A stretch of 64,000 nt of DNA from Acetobacter garciniae (GCF_017377735.1 NZ_JAFVMH010000008.1:1-64000), one strand, 5' to 3'. Shown: positions 52,095 through 61,061, counted from the stretch's first letter. Notes: generated by a model not told the origin, from the sequence alone. Numbers and translations: made by a program.

Positions 52095-52861
52095 TCCGTG
52101 ACCCCTTCAACTTCCATTTCCGTGGAGAAGTCCGTCAGCCACTTCCTGGCCATGTGCGCCCAGAGGGGGTTGAGAGGGCGCCCGTCACGGCCGGGTTTTC
52201 CATCGACCGCATCGAAGACTGTAAGCCCGACTTCTTCGATGTGCTTCATGCAGGTCAGGGCAGGCATGTCCACCGGGACAACTTTTGCCTGAAGCATCGC
52301 TTTGAAGCGGGGATCGTTGCGCAGCCATTTGAATGGATCGACAGTCCGGCTTGCATTGCGCTGAAGGCCTGCATTCAGGAAAAGAACGCTGTCGCCCCCC
52401 TTGAAAGCGTCAGTTTCCCATATGCGATAGACATGTTCGAAATCGTCACGCTCCGGGCCCGTGAAATAGGCGTAGGTTGGCACGAGGTCGCACGAGGCGA
52501 GGAAATGTCCCAGATCGGATTCCGATGCGAGTTCTTCGCTGATCCGGTCTCCCCCGCCCATGTCGATCACGATGGAGGATTGCGTTTCCAGAGCCCTGGC
52601 AAGCGTGTCGGCCAGCCACGTCTTGCAGGTCTCAAGCGTCGCGTCCTTCGGTCGTGCGACGCCGTGTGCGCCTTCGGGCGGGAACATCCGCGAAAGCATC
52701 GGGTTGTTGATGTCGCCATCCGCCACCAGGACGCCATGGCCGAGACCGATAGCCCGACGCGCAATCGCGCCGCAGCCAAGGCTGCCGCCGCTGCGGCCGC
52801 GCCCGATCCGCCACAGGGCGCGCTTCTTCGTCGGAGAGGGCATGGAGGGTGAAGCTGTCAT
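52082..52861 (-). CDS. ParA/MinD-like protein with a degenerate P-loop (TraL-like)
   Basis: This 259-residue protein starts at ATG 52861 (AGGAG upstream; 52894 is an alternative). The fold follows ParA: VLVADGDINNPMLSRMF is Walker A'-like and SSIVIDMGGGD Walker B-like, and the C-terminus resembles transfer-associated ParA-like proteins such as TraL. The Walker A position reads RIGRGRSGGSLG: both lysines of the KGGxGKS signature are absent, so normal ATP hydrolysis is doubtful. It lies between a coiled-coil gene and a membrane protein gene, near the relaxase operon, so a role in DNA transfer is possible. Confidence 0.62.
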   Translation of the reverse strand: MTASPSMPSPTKKRALWRIGRGRSGGSLGCGAIARRAIGLGHGVLVADGDINNPMLSRMFPPEGAHGVARPKDATLETCKTWLADTLARALETQSSIVIDMGGGDRISEELASESDLGHFLASCDLVPTYAYFTGPERDDFEHVYRIWETDAFKGGDSVLFLNAGLQRNASRTVDPFKWLRNDPRFKAMLQAKVVPVDMPALTCMKHIEEVGLTVFDAVDGKPGRDGRPLNPLWAHMARKWLTDFSTEMEVEGVTEWLP

Positions 52862-52956
52862 AAGGTCGATATCTCCTGAAACAGCGAGCGACATGCCCGC
52901 GTTCAGAAAGTATCGCCCAGCAGTTTGTGACCGCGTTTTAGAGCAGCACCAATGTC

Positions 52957-53871
52957 CTAAAGTCTGAGATTGCGGATGCGGGCACGTGCTACGCGGTAGG
53001 CAGATTTTTCGTCCTCAGTCATCGTTAGTGTCGTCTTGTGGCGAGACAGTAGCAGACGACCGATGTCGCGGAGCCAGTCATCCTCAAGTCTGTAATGTCT
53101 CTTGCTTGGATAACCCGGCAGGTCGTCACCATATTCCCACGCGTTCCCTGTAAACGGGTTTATGTCGCCTTGACGCACCGGCGGCAGCGACGGGTCGAAA
53201 GGCGTGTAGGCCGCAAGCGACACGCCATCGATCTTGGGCAGGTCCAGTGTCACCAGTTCAACCCCGCTTTCCGATAGGACCGGTTCGATCTGGCGCGCGG
53301 GAACCTCGCTTGCAATGGGTGTCGCACGGGCCTGGCGCATCGCTGCGGCGCGCTGCGCTTCAGCCTCCAGCCGTGCTTTTTCCGAACGCTGCCAGGCTGC
53401 GGCCCGCTCGGCTGACGCCATGCGCTCCATGACCGCCTGGCGCTCCCGCTCCTTGCCCTGCTGCCTTTCCACCGCTTCCTGCCTGGCTGTCGCCAGCAGC
53501 GCTTCACGCTCGGCCTCGCGCTGAAGCGCTTCGGCCTCACGAGAGGCCGCGCGTGCGTGTCGTCGCTCAAGCCATTTGCCGACACGATACCATGTCAGTT
53601 GGGCGCAGCGGATTGTCGGCGTCTGGCCTTTACCGTTGAGTAGCCCTGCTGAGGCGAACCAGTCGCAAAGTGCTCGCCAGTCGATCCGGCGGCCGTCCTG
53701 GTGCGCCAGCAATGCCTCGCGATGCTGCTCCATCCACGCACGCAGGGCTTTGCCATTAGCAGCGCCATCAAGCGCCGCCAATGCCCCTTCGATCCCGATG
53801 CTTGCTGCCGACATTTTTGCCGTTCCTCGTGCTCTCGCGGCTTCTATGGCCTTGTCTGAGCCCATTAACAT
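52957..53871 (-). CDS. Coiled-coil hypothetical protein, first gene of the minus-strand cluster
   Basis: This 304-residue protein has an N-terminal ~100-residue domain (IEGALAALDGAANGKALRAWMEQHREALLAHQDG, TPTIRCAQLTWYRVGKWLERR). A long Glu/Arg/Ala coiled coil (~105-175) follows, then a C-terminal domain with INPFTGNAWEYGDDLPGYPS. No family was recognised. The N-terminal part may bind DNA. It starts next to the hairpin-rich spacer that may contain oriT. Confidence 0.62.
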   Translation of the reverse strand: MLMGSDKAIEAARARGTAKMSAASIGIEGALAALDGAANGKALRAWMEQHREALLAHQDGRRIDWRALCDWFASAGLLNGKGQTPTIRCAQLTWYRVGKWLERRHARAASREAEALQREAEREALLATARQEAVERQQGKERERQAVMERMASAERAAAWQRSEKARLEAEAQRAAAMRQARATPIASEVPARQIEPVLSESGVELVTLDLPKIDGVSLAAYTPFDPSLPPVRQGDINPFTGNAWEYGDDLPGYPSKRHYRLEDDWLRDIGRLLLSRHKTTLTMTEDEKSAYRVARARIRNLRL

Positions 53872-53921
53872 GCCATCGTGGATACATCAATATCATGTCA
53901 TGTTTGCATACTGACTCCATC

Positions 53922-54039
53922 ATGAGTACTTCACTCATACGTCAGCTCAAGAGTTTTTCCATATACAAATGCACCCTTTCGGGTGCCCCCTATTCGGGGA
54001 CTCTCCAACCGGAAAGAAGGTAAGGGGCGTCTGCGCCCC
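53922..54039. other. Hairpin-rich spacer between divergent transfer genes (oriT candidate)
   Basis: An inverted repeat ATGAGT-ACTTC-ACTCAT (53922-53938) is followed by three tandem hairpins: GCACCC-TTTC-GGGTGC (53971-53986), CCCC-TATTC-GGGG (53987-53999) and GGGGCG-TCTG-CGCCCC (54024-54039). The region separates the ParA-like cluster from the unit leading to the relaxase. No nick-site consensus was identified, so the oriT role is a proposal. Confidence 0.4.
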
Positions 54040-54170
54040 AGAAGGTCTGGTCTCGAGAGCGTCAGCAGGCGTCTGACGGCCGGGGAATCAGGTCGCAGTG
54101 GTTGCGTTCTGCGGCACGGCGATATGAATATCGGTTAGACGCTTGCGGTCCCGTGAGAGGAGAGAGTGCG

Positions 54171-54413
54171 ATGGCAGGGCCTGTATCCATTCGTCTCGAT
54201 GAGCATCTTCGTCGCGATCTTGAGGAAGAGGCGACAGCACGTGGTGTGCCTCTTGCCTCCCTGATCCGGGATATTCTTGCCACTGCGGTGCGCGACGCCC
54301 GGCGCCAGCGTATTCGTGAAAGCAGTGCGAGGGTGGCCGCTTACATTGCGACGTCTGCGCCCGCGCGGGCCATGTTGACTGAGACGGGCGGGCCACATAG
54401 CGACCAGGCCTGA
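54171..54413 (+). CDS. Ribbon-helix-helix (CopG/Arc) protein
   Basis: This 80-residue protein begins MAGPVSIRLDEHLRRDLEEEA, continuing ARGVPLASLIRDILATAV, the typical ribbon-helix-helix fold that binds DNA as a dimer. GAGAGGAGAG precedes the ATG. Such proteins regulate transfer operons, assist relaxases or act as antitoxins. The location between the hairpin spacer and the mazEF-like pair favours a regulator or relaxosome role. Confidence 0.75.
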   Translation: MAGPVSIRLDEHLRRDLEEEATARGVPLASLIRDILATAVRDARRQRIRESSARVAAYIATSAPARAMLTETGGPHSDQA

Positions 54414-54490
54414 ACAAACGATGGCCGGGCAGGCGAGCATCGTGATCGATTACCCTTGCGTTCAGTAAGGATAATCCTTACCTTCGGATC

Positions 54491-54709
54491 ATGATTACAA
54501 GCAGACTCACAAGCAAGTCTCAGACTACCATCCCGCAGTCGGTGCGGCTGGCCCTTGGGCTCCAGCCGGGCGATGCGGTCGCTTACGTGATCGAGCAGGG
54601 GCGTGTGGTTCTTACCCGGGCCACGACCGAGCCCGAGCAGGATGATCCGTTCGCGTCCTTTGGCGAATGGAACAGCCGTGAAGACGCGGAAGCTTATGCC
54701 GGGCTTTGA
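54491..54709 (+). CDS. AbrB/MazE-type antitoxin
   Basis: This 72-residue protein has a swapped-hairpin AbrB DNA-binding domain (MITSRLTSKSQTTIPQSVRLALGLQPGDAVAYVI) and an acidic tail (EPEQDDPFASFGEWNSRED) to bind the toxin. It overlaps the toxin gene by 14 bases. The upstream sequence is AT-rich with the repeat-like GGATAATCCTTACC, a possible operator. Confidence 0.82.
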   Translation: MITSRLTSKSQTTIPQSVRLALGLQPGDAVAYVIEQGRVVLTRATTEPEQDDPFASFGEWNSREDAEAYAGL

Positions 54710-55061
54710 GGTCTGGGACATCATCAAGGTGCCATTTCCGTATACTAACCGGCCCGTGCGACAGCAGCGGCCGGCGCTGGTCGTGCGGGTTGTCGTGGCG
54801 GACGGGGCTCCGGATCTTCTGTGGGTCCTGATGGTCACGTCGTCCGCACACAGGCAGTGGCCCCAGGATGTCGTCATCACGGATTTTGCGGCTGCGGGGT
54901 TGCCTGCGCCGTCCATGGTGCGGACGGCGAAAATTGCCACGATCGATGCGTCCGATGCCCAGGCGATCGGTAAACTGCCAACGGGCAATCGTGTCGCGGT
55001 TAAGGCTGTGCTTGCCGAAGCTCTGAGCGCCCTGCCGAATGAGGCTGCAGCCGACCTGTAA
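54696..55061 (+). CDS. MazF/PemK-type endoribonuclease toxin
   Basis: This 121-residue protein has features of the PemK/MazF fold: a start EVWDIIKVPFPYT, the RPALVVRV strand and a middle PQDVVITDFAAAGLPAPSMVRTAKIATID. Family toxins cleave mRNA at specific short sequences. With the antitoxin it forms a plasmid addiction module between the ribbon-helix-helix gene and the relaxase unit. Confidence 0.82.
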   Translation: MPGFEVWDIIKVPFPYTNRPVRQQRPALVVRVVVADGAPDLLWVLMVTSSAHRQWPQDVVITDFAAAGLPAPSMVRTAKIATIDASDAQAIGKLPTGNRVAVKAVLAEALSALPNEAAADL

Positions 55062-55130
55062 ACGAACGACGCGCGGTCACAATCTGATCCGTCATGCTGG
55101 CCTCTCATGCCATGGCTTTGAGAGGTATTC

Positions 55131-55409
55131 ATGCAACGCGAAACGACAGAGCCAGATGTGGCTCAGGCTGTCTTCAGGTCTCTGACACAGATCTCCGTGG
55201 GGCAGGCCGAGACCCACGAGCTTCTGAAAACCATTCTCTCAGTGCTTCAACCTGATGACGCGGGTGAGAACCAGATCGCGCTGGTAATTCAGGAGCTTGT
55301 GGAGACCATCACCCAGCAGACGGCGGCCGTTCAGGCGCAGACCGTTGAGCTTCGTGGGCTGAAGGACACCGTCGAGCGGATCGCGGCAGGTGGGGCATCC
55401 GCGCCATGA
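55131..55409 (+). CDS. Small helical protein coupled to the relaxase
   Basis: This 92-residue helical protein (VAQAVFRSLTQISVGQAETHELLKTILSVLQ, ETITQQTAAVQAQTVELRGLKDTVERI) is predicted to form a coiled coil. Its stop overlaps the relaxase start by 4 bases. Position and size suggest a relaxosome accessory protein, but no named family was recognised. Confidence 0.68.
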   Translation: MQRETTEPDVAQAVFRSLTQISVGQAETHELLKTILSVLQPDDAGENQIALVIQELVETITQQTAAVQAQTVELRGLKDTVERIAAGGASAP

Positions 55410-58400
55410 TCACCTATCGCAAGCTTTCGGCTGACGGGGCCGGGAAACTGATTGTCGCGTACCTTCGCGAACATCAGTTGGCGCCGGAGACGGATGTCCG
55501 GACGGATCGCGACGTGAATCGTGACGTTGAGACCGGTGACAGGCTTAACAGCTATTACACAGGGCGGGATGGCCGTGGATGCTGGGGGCCGAATATTGAT
55601 TCCAGAATAGCGGATGCTCTTGGCATTGATATCAGTCGGCCGCCATCTGACCTGGACCTTGCAAGGCTGTTTGAGTGCAAGCGGGCGTCCGACGGTGAGA
55701 AATGGGAAGGTAATCACGCGAACCGCACAATCTCTGCGGTTGATTTCACGGCCTCCCCTGACAAGTCGGTGACGCTTGCCGCCGAATTTGCTGCGACGAA
55801 AGCCGAACAGGCGTTGATCTGGCATGCGATCCAGCGCGCCAATGACAGGGCGATGTCTCTGATCGCCAACGAGATCGGGGTCGCAAGGCGAGGGAAAGGT
55901 GGACTGGTCTCGATCGAGAAGGGAGAGGTGGCCTGGGTCTCATTTCGCCATTACACGGCGCGTCCTGCCATGCACATCCAGGATGGTGCCGGGGGTGCTA
56001 CGGCGTCCGTGGAAATTCCGGTTCCCGGTGATCCGCAGGCCCATATCCATAATCCGGTCTTCAACGCGGTCGCAACGGAAAGCGGCCATCTTGGCTCCCT
56101 CGACACGGCCCGTATCACGAAGACGACCTCCCATCTGTTCGGCGCCTATTTTCAGGCGGAGCTGGGCCAGCTTCTTCGGGAACTGGGGGTTCAGGTTCGT
56201 CCCGACGAGCGAGGCAAGGCAATCGTCATCGACGCCATTCCGCGCGAGGTGTGTGAGGCGTTTTCGAAGCGGAGCAAGCAGGCCGAACAGCAGGCGAAAG
56301 CCTTTGTCAAACGCCAGGGCGGTGACTGGAATACGATGTCGGCCGACCAGAAGTTCAAGGTGCTCCACCAGGCCAATCTGGCATACCGCTCGAAGAAATA
56401 CGATGGCACCAATGACCGCGAGATATGGCGGGAACAGGCGGCCGAAATGGGCTGGAGCCACAAGACCGTCCTGACGGACGAAAAGGCTGCCACACTCACG
56501 GATGCCGAGCGATATGAGAAGGCCTACGAGATCGCGGCAAAGCTGCTGGCCGAGGAGTTTCATACCTCAGCGGTTCTCGATCGTGACGCATTCCGCCTCC
56601 ACGCGGCTCATGGCCTGATCGCTACGGGGCTCAAGGGGCCGGGCGATGTAGAGACTGTCGCCACGATGATTTCGGAGCGGGGCATCGATATCGAAGGCAA
56701 GCGGGTCGCCTTTATCGAGCAGGAGCAGGACGGCCGGGTGCGGATCACGACGACCGCGCAGTTGGCCATCGAGAAGGAACTGGGGAGGCTGGCCGGTGCT
56801 GCGGCCCGGAACCAGGAAGGGGCACTCACACCAGAGGATATCGCAAAGGCCATTGCGGCCTCGTCTCTCGATTTCGAACGCGAGCCCGATCACGGGCGCA
56901 CACAGCTCGCTGCGATCTACGCCCTGGGGCAGGCGGGCCAGTTGGGGTTTCTGACCGGTGTTGCTGGCGCAGGCAAGACAGCACTGCTGTCCCCGCTTGT
57001 GGCGGCCTGGAAGGAGGATGGAAGGCAGGTGCTGGGCACCGCCCTTGCCTGGCGGCAGGCGGACGCGCTCAAGGATGCCGGGATCGAGCGGACCATCGCT
57101 CTCTCGCCGCTGCTGAGGGAGATCGAAGCCGGGCGGCTGAAGATCGAGCGGAACGCGGTGCTCGTCATTGACGAGGCCAGCCAGATCGCCCCGCGCCAGA
57201 TTTTGCAGATTCTTCGCCTGCAGGAGCAAATGGGCTTTGTCGTGCGTATTCTTGCGGACCGTGAACAGGCGCAGGCCATCGAGGCGGGTGACAGTGTGGA
57301 GATCCTGAACCGCGTGATGCCCCAGGAGGCGCGTCCCGAGATCCTGACCACCATTCGCCAGAAGACTGCGCGTGATCGCGAGATTGCGGGGATGTTCCGC
57401 AGTCCCGGGCGTGATCTGAGGCTGAGCGAGATAGAGCAGCGCGACAAGGATACAGGACGGGCAAGGGCCGCGATCGACATGAAGCGTCGGGACGGGACGT
57501 TCACGCTGGTAGGTGGCGACCACGCGCAGGTCGTGGCGGATACGGCGGACTTCTATCTGCGTCGGCGTGACATGCTGACTGTAGCGGGCGCGAAGCGGGG
57601 CATTACCATGTCTGCCCCGACCAATGAGGACGTGATGGCGCTGAGTGCGGCGGTCAGGGATCGGCTCCGTGTGCGTGGTGAGATTGGCAAGGAGGAGATC
57701 GTCCGTGCCGCAATCGATCAGCGCGGCGAAAAGTATGATCTGCCCATGTCGGTTGGCGACCGGGTGCGTCTTTTTGCCAAAACGCGGTGCAGGGTGAAGA
57801 CGCCCCACGGGGCGCGCTGGCGCGAGCTGGGCTCGAACGGTGATTTTGTGGATGTGCAGGGCTGGGATGACCACGGACTGGTCCTGAAGAACCAGCGGGG
57901 TGTCACGGGTATGGTTCCCTGGGAGAGCCTGGCAGATCCGGCAACCGGTCGGGTTCGTCTCGGATTTGGCCATGCCATGACGATTGATGCGGCTCAGGGT
58001 ATTACCTCGGACGAACATATCAATGCGATGCCACGAGGCACGATGGCGGTGACGGGCTTTACGAGCTATGTGGCTGAAAGTCGGCATGTTCATCGGTGTT
58101 GGACCCGGGTTGCGGAAGCGCCCGTCCGTGAAGCGGAGACCTTTTCCCGACCGCTGGGCGACAAGGCCCCTGTGACCTATGAGGACATCCTGAACAGGAT
58201 TGCGGGCGACATGGGGCGACATCCGTACAAGTCGCTGGCCATTGATCTGACCGGCACCAAACTCGCCTTTGAGAAGAACACGGAGAGGTGGATCCGGCTG
58301 AGCCATGAGATCGAGGCCATGCGACAGGAAGGGCGCTCACCAGGCGAGAAGGCCCGCAATCGGATTGCGACGCGCGAATTGCGTGCCATTCCGCAGGAGC

Positions 58401-58588
58401 AGTGGGACGACATCAGCCGCACCTTGCGTCGCAACGGTTATGAGATGCAAAATCTGGCGCAGGCTACGGCTCGGGCGGCCGCGGCGATCGTAAAGACCCG
58501 TCACCAGGAGCCAGAACGGAAAACGCCAGACGTGGCTCCTGCGCCGCGTGAGAGGGCGCAGGATCGTGATAATGGCAGGGGGATGTAG
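55406..58588 (+). CDS. MobF-family conjugative relaxase-helicase (TrwC/TraI type)
   Basis: This 1060-residue protein carries the TrwC relaxase domain in the first ~300 residues. A Tyr pair lies at 50-51 (RLNSYYTGRDGRGCWGP), followed by DFTASPDKSVT (113-123) and the metal-binding histidines in DPQAHIHNPVFN (H213, H215). An SF1B helicase follows, with Walker A GVAGAGKTALL (~518-528) and VLVIDEASQIAPRQ. It nicks oriT, stays on the 5' end and unwinds the strand during conjugation. The catalytic Tyr lies further from the N-terminus than in R388 TrwC; the domain order is otherwise normal. It is the clearest mobility gene in the window. Confidence 0.92.
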   Translation: MITYRKLSADGAGKLIVAYLREHQLAPETDVRTDRDVNRDVETGDRLNSYYTGRDGRGCWGPNIDSRIADALGIDISRPPSDLDLARLFECKRASDGEKWEGNHANRTISAVDFTASPDKSVTLAAEFAATKAEQALIWHAIQRANDRAMSLIANEIGVARRGKGGLVSIEKGEVAWVSFRHYTARPAMHIQDGAGGATASVEIPVPGDPQAHIHNPVFNAVATESGHLGSLDTARITKTTSHLFGAYFQAELGQLLRELGVQVRPDERGKAIVIDAIPREVCEAFSKRSKQAEQQAKAFVKRQGGDWNTMSADQKFKVLHQANLAYRSKKYDGTNDREIWREQAAEMGWSHKTVLTDEKAATLTDAERYEKAYEIAAKLLAEEFHTSAVLDRDAFRLHAAHGLIATGLKGPGDVETVATMISERGIDIEGKRVAFIEQEQDGRVRITTTAQLAIEKELGRLAGAAARNQEGALTPEDIAKAIAASSLDFEREPDHGRTQLAAIYALGQAGQLGFLTGVAGAGKTALLSPLVAAWKEDGRQVLGTALAWRQADALKDAGIERTIALSPLLREIEAGRLKIERNAVLVIDEASQIAPRQILQILRLQEQMGFVVRILADREQAQAIEAGDSVEILNRVMPQEARPEILTTIRQKTARDREIAGMFRSPGRDLRLSEIEQRDKDTGRARAAIDMKRRDGTFTLVGGDHAQVVADTADFYLRRRDMLTVAGAKRGITMSAPTNEDVMALSAAVRDRLRVRGEIGKEEIVRAAIDQRGEKYDLPMSVGDRVRLFAKTRCRVKTPHGARWRELGSNGDFVDVQGWDDHGLVLKNQRGVTGMVPWESLADPATGRVRLGFGHAMTIDAAQGITSDEHINAMPRGTMAVTGFTSYVAESRHVHRCWTRVAEAPVREAETFSRPLGDKAPVTYEDILNRIAGDMGRHPYKSLAIDLTGTKLAFEKNTERWIRLSHEIEAMRQEGRSPGEKARNRIATRELRAIPQEQWDDISRTLRRNGYEMQNLAQATARAAAAIVKTRHQEPERKTPDVAPAPRERAQDRDNGRGM

Positions 58589-58590
58589 GC

Positions 58591-58905
58591 ATGGTTGAAT
58601 TGATCGGGGCCGAAATCGTCGACCTCATGATGCCGCTCATCGTGCTTGAGCGACAGGCGGAGCGTCTTGATTCACAGGAAGAGTATGAGGCCTTCCGTGA
58701 GCGGCACGCGAGTGAAAACAGCCGCGTCCTGGCTCGCGTGCGCCAGGCCGGGTTTATTCGTGACGATGCTACGCTGCAGGATATGCAGGAAGTTTTCGAT
58801 GCTGCGATGCGAAACCTGGCTGCAAGAGGGACCGCCTCAGACTGCGCTGTGGGCAAAGCCATTCTGAATGAGGCATGGCTGGGGCTCAGAGGGTGGTCAA
58901 GGTGA
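58591..58905 (+). CDS. Small protein downstream of the relaxase
   Basis: This 104-residue acidic, helical protein (LMMPLIVLERQAERLDSQEEYEAFRERHASENSRVLARV) starts 2 bases after the relaxase stop, so is cotranscribed. It has no known domain. It may assist transfer or be unrelated cargo. Confidence 0.62.
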   Translation: MVELIGAEIVDLMMPLIVLERQAERLDSQEEYEAFRERHASENSRVLARVRQAGFIRDDATLQDMQEVFDAAMRNLAARGTASDCAVGKAILNEAWLGLRGWSR

Positions 58906-59070
58906 CGTGTTTCGCCTCATCCCGGACATACAAGCCCCCATTCGCCAAGCTCCTAAGCGGACAGTCCGCAATCACCATGAGCTGATGGAGTTTCCTCCCA
59001 CCCGAGTGCATTCTCCGCTCGGCTGCATAAAAGCAGCCCCTTCTGAGAACGTATCATAGAACAAGACATG

Positions 59071-59304
59071 TCAGATGGGGTGGAAGGCCTCCTTGCGGCA
59101 TTGATGTGCCATACCGGCGGTTGATAAACCTTCTGAAGGAGACCGCCCACCCCAACTGACAGCTAGCGGCGCGACCACGACTGGTGGTGGAACGACAATT
59201 GGTGGTCCAGCATAAATCCACGGCCAGACCTCCGCCGGAGCGGCACTCAGCATGGTCGCGGCGAATGCCGCGGCTAGCAACTTCCATCCGATGCTATCAG
59301 GCAT
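59071..59304 (-). CDS. Possible small secreted protein
   Basis: A 77-residue frame with a signal-peptide-like start (WKLLAAAFAATMLSAAPAEV) and a Pro/Val-rich stretch (YAGPPIVVPPPVVVAPLAV), typical of envelope proteins in acetic acid bacteria. The RBS is weak and the C-terminus atypical, so it may be a decayed gene. Confidence 0.4.
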   Translation of the reverse strand: MPDSIGWKLLAAAFAATMLSAAPAEVWPWIYAGPPIVVPPPVVVAPLAVSWGGRSPSEGLSTAGMAHQCRKEAFHPI

Positions 59305-59375
59305 TGTTCTGGTCCACTCTGAACACGCGAACGATTGAGGACGCCCAAACCTGCCTTTCTGCATTTTTGATACCT

Positions 59376-59404
59376 CTTGACACCATGCACGGAGTTCCCA
59401 GATT
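59376..59404 (+). promoter_or_regulatory. Heat-shock (RpoH-type) promoter of hsp20
   Basis: CTTGACA, 14 bases, CCCAGATT: close to the sigma-32 pattern CTTGAAA-N13-15-CCCCATnT. It stands 85 bases upstream of the Hsp20 start. Confidence 0.5.
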
Positions 59405-59488
59405 GAATTTGCCGGCCGCCGAAGGGGTCGGCAGACAGAACTATCAGTTTTGATCTTGTGTCCATGTTGCTCAAAGGAGGATATGGCT

Positions 59489-59971
59489 ATGAGAGCCACC
59501 GTTGATTTTGCTCCCCTGTTCCGTTCGAGCGTGGGTTTTGACAGAATGCTCAATGCCCTTGATCTCGCCAGCCGGATTCCGACGGTCGATAACTGGCCGC
59601 CTTACGATATCGTCAAGACCGGTGAGGATGATTACCGGATCGACATGGCGGTTGCCGGACTTGCCGAGGCCGACCTTACGATCACACAGGAGCGCAATAC
59701 TCTTGTCGTGACAGGACGAAAGGCGCCGGAGCCGCGAAGCGCCGCCGAATATCTTCATCGGGGTATTGCGGGCAGAGAATTCGAACGCCGCTTCGATCTG
59801 GCCGAGCATATGAAAGTCACCGATGCGCACTTCGAGAACGGACTTCTGTCTATTACTCTGAAACGTGAGATACCCGAAGCGATGAAGCCGCGTCGTATCG
59901 CGATTACGTCCTCTACAACACGTGCGGAGGAAGCCGTACCCCAGATCGAGGCGCGGAAAGAGGCAGCCTGA
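59489..59971 (+). CDS. Small heat-shock protein, Hsp20/IbpA type
   Basis: This 160-residue alpha-crystallin-domain chaperone has PPYDIVKTGEDDYRIDMAVAG, ADLTITQERNTLVVTGRK, and the conserved FERRFDLAEHMKVTDAHFENGLLSITLKREIPE. It holds unfolded proteins during stress. AAAGGAGG at 59475-59480 lies 8 bases from the ATG at 59489 but only 2 from the ATG at 59483, which decides the start. A heat-shock-type promoter is visible upstream. Confidence 0.92.
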   Translation: MRATVDFAPLFRSSVGFDRMLNALDLASRIPTVDNWPPYDIVKTGEDDYRIDMAVAGLAEADLTITQERNTLVVTGRKAPEPRSAAEYLHRGIAGREFERRFDLAEHMKVTDAHFENGLLSITLKREIPEAMKPRRIAITSSTTRAEEAVPQIEARKEAA

Positions 59972-60037
59972 TGGCGTGACGAAAACTCTCCCCCGGCCAT
60001 TCATCCGGCCGGGGAAGAATCTCGAAAGGTCATGAGC

Positions 60038-60388
60038 ATGAAGAGGATGAAAATATCTCTGTCGTGCGCTGCTCTGGGCTTGTCTCTACTGAGCCAGTCG
60101 GGCGCACATGCTGGTGATATTGTCCGGACGGCTGCAACATCGTTCAATGCGAGGGCGACTGAGGGCACGTCCACAATCCCCAAAACCGGGGCTCGCACTC
60201 ATTACGAAGACGGCACGGGTGATATGCTGGTCGACAGCTTGAACGCAAGCCAGTTGGATCAGAACTACAAGGGGCCGGTCTATTATCCCGGACAACCCAT
60301 TCCGCCGTTCCGGCCCATCGACACAGATCATCTGGCACCGTCAGGGCCAGAGACGCCGGAGAAGACGTCCTCATCGCACGGGACGTAG
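60038..60388 (+). CDS. Secreted hypothetical protein
   Basis: This 116-residue protein has a clear signal peptide (MKISLSCAALGLSLLSQSGAHAG), and the mature part is polar and Pro-rich (YYPGQPIPPFRPIDTDHLAPSGP). ATG 60038 was preferred over 60032 because AAAGG is then at proper spacing. It follows hsp20 after 66 bases. The function is unknown. Confidence 0.62.
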   Translation: MKRMKISLSCAALGLSLLSQSGAHAGDIVRTAATSFNARATEGTSTIPKTGARTHYEDGTGDMLVDSLNASQLDQNYKGPVYYPGQPIPPFRPIDTDHLAPSGPETPEKTSSSHGT

Positions 60389-60398
60389 TGGGGATTGA

Positions 60399-60427
60399 GT
60401 AAAGGCGGCGTTATAGACCGCCTTTAC
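60399..60427. terminator. Bidirectional terminator between convergent genes
   Basis: Perfect 10 bp arms (GTAAAGGCGG / CCGCCTTTAC) around a 9 base loop lie between the secreted protein gene and psiE. The stem has A and T at its ends on both strands. Confidence 0.65.
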
Positions 60428-60436
60428 CTCGATTCT

Positions 60437-60994
60437 TCAGGATGAAGACCGTTCAGGCTCACAGCGGGGCGCAGGATTATCTTCGAGATGCGCCTGTTCC
60501 CTGGCATCGCGCGCGACACGCGCATCCTGCTCGCGGACCAGCCAGTAGACGACGCCCAGCGCCAGAACAGCCGCCGAGAGAGCGAACAGTTCCATGGCAG
60601 TCACATCATGCATATCCAGCAGGATGAATTTGCGGGCAATCGCCAGGAGGGCGATCAGGACGATGGTCCGTACTCGGATGACGTTCTCATGCTGGGCAAG
60701 AACGACCAGCAGGGAGTGTTTGAATTCAAGGGCAATGATAACAGTAAAGATCGCGCCAAAAATCGCCTGGAAGATCGTCTGGTTGATCGGATCGATTCCG
60801 ACATCGACGACCAGATGCCATACCGCGCCGATCAGATGAATCGTCGCGATGGCGGTGACCAGCATGATGAGCGCAATCAGGGTCAGAATGATCGCCTGTT
60901 CAAAACGCTCGTAGAATGTCAGGCCCCTGAACAGCTTGATGAAGTGGGACCAGTCCCTGCTCTGCCAGGAACGTTTCATGGAGAGGTCTTCCAT
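60437..60994 (-). CDS. PsiE-family membrane protein
   Basis: This 185-residue protein has four hydrophobic helices (AIILTLIALIMLVTAIATI; TIFQAIFGAIFTVIIALEF; IRVRTIVLIALLAIARKFIL; LFALSAAVLALGVVYWLV). The core LEFKHSLLV is followed by a charged tail, matching the phosphate-starvation-inducible PsiE family (inner-membrane proteins of unknown function). ATG 60994 was chosen over the longer frame because GGGAA stands upstream. Confidence 0.82.
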   Translation of the reverse strand: MEDLSMKRSWQSRDWSHFIKLFRGLTFYERFEQAIILTLIALIMLVTAIATIHLIGAVWHLVVDVGIDPINQTIFQAIFGAIFTVIIALEFKHSLLVVLAQHENVIRVRTIVLIALLAIARKFILLDMHDVTAMELFALSAAVLALGVVYWLVREQDARVARDAREQAHLEDNPAPRCEPERSSS

Positions 60995-61061
60995 AGCCGT
61001 TTTCCCATCTATGAATTGAGTTATAGTTCCTACGTCGTGGCCCTTCCGGCGCACATCCGGT

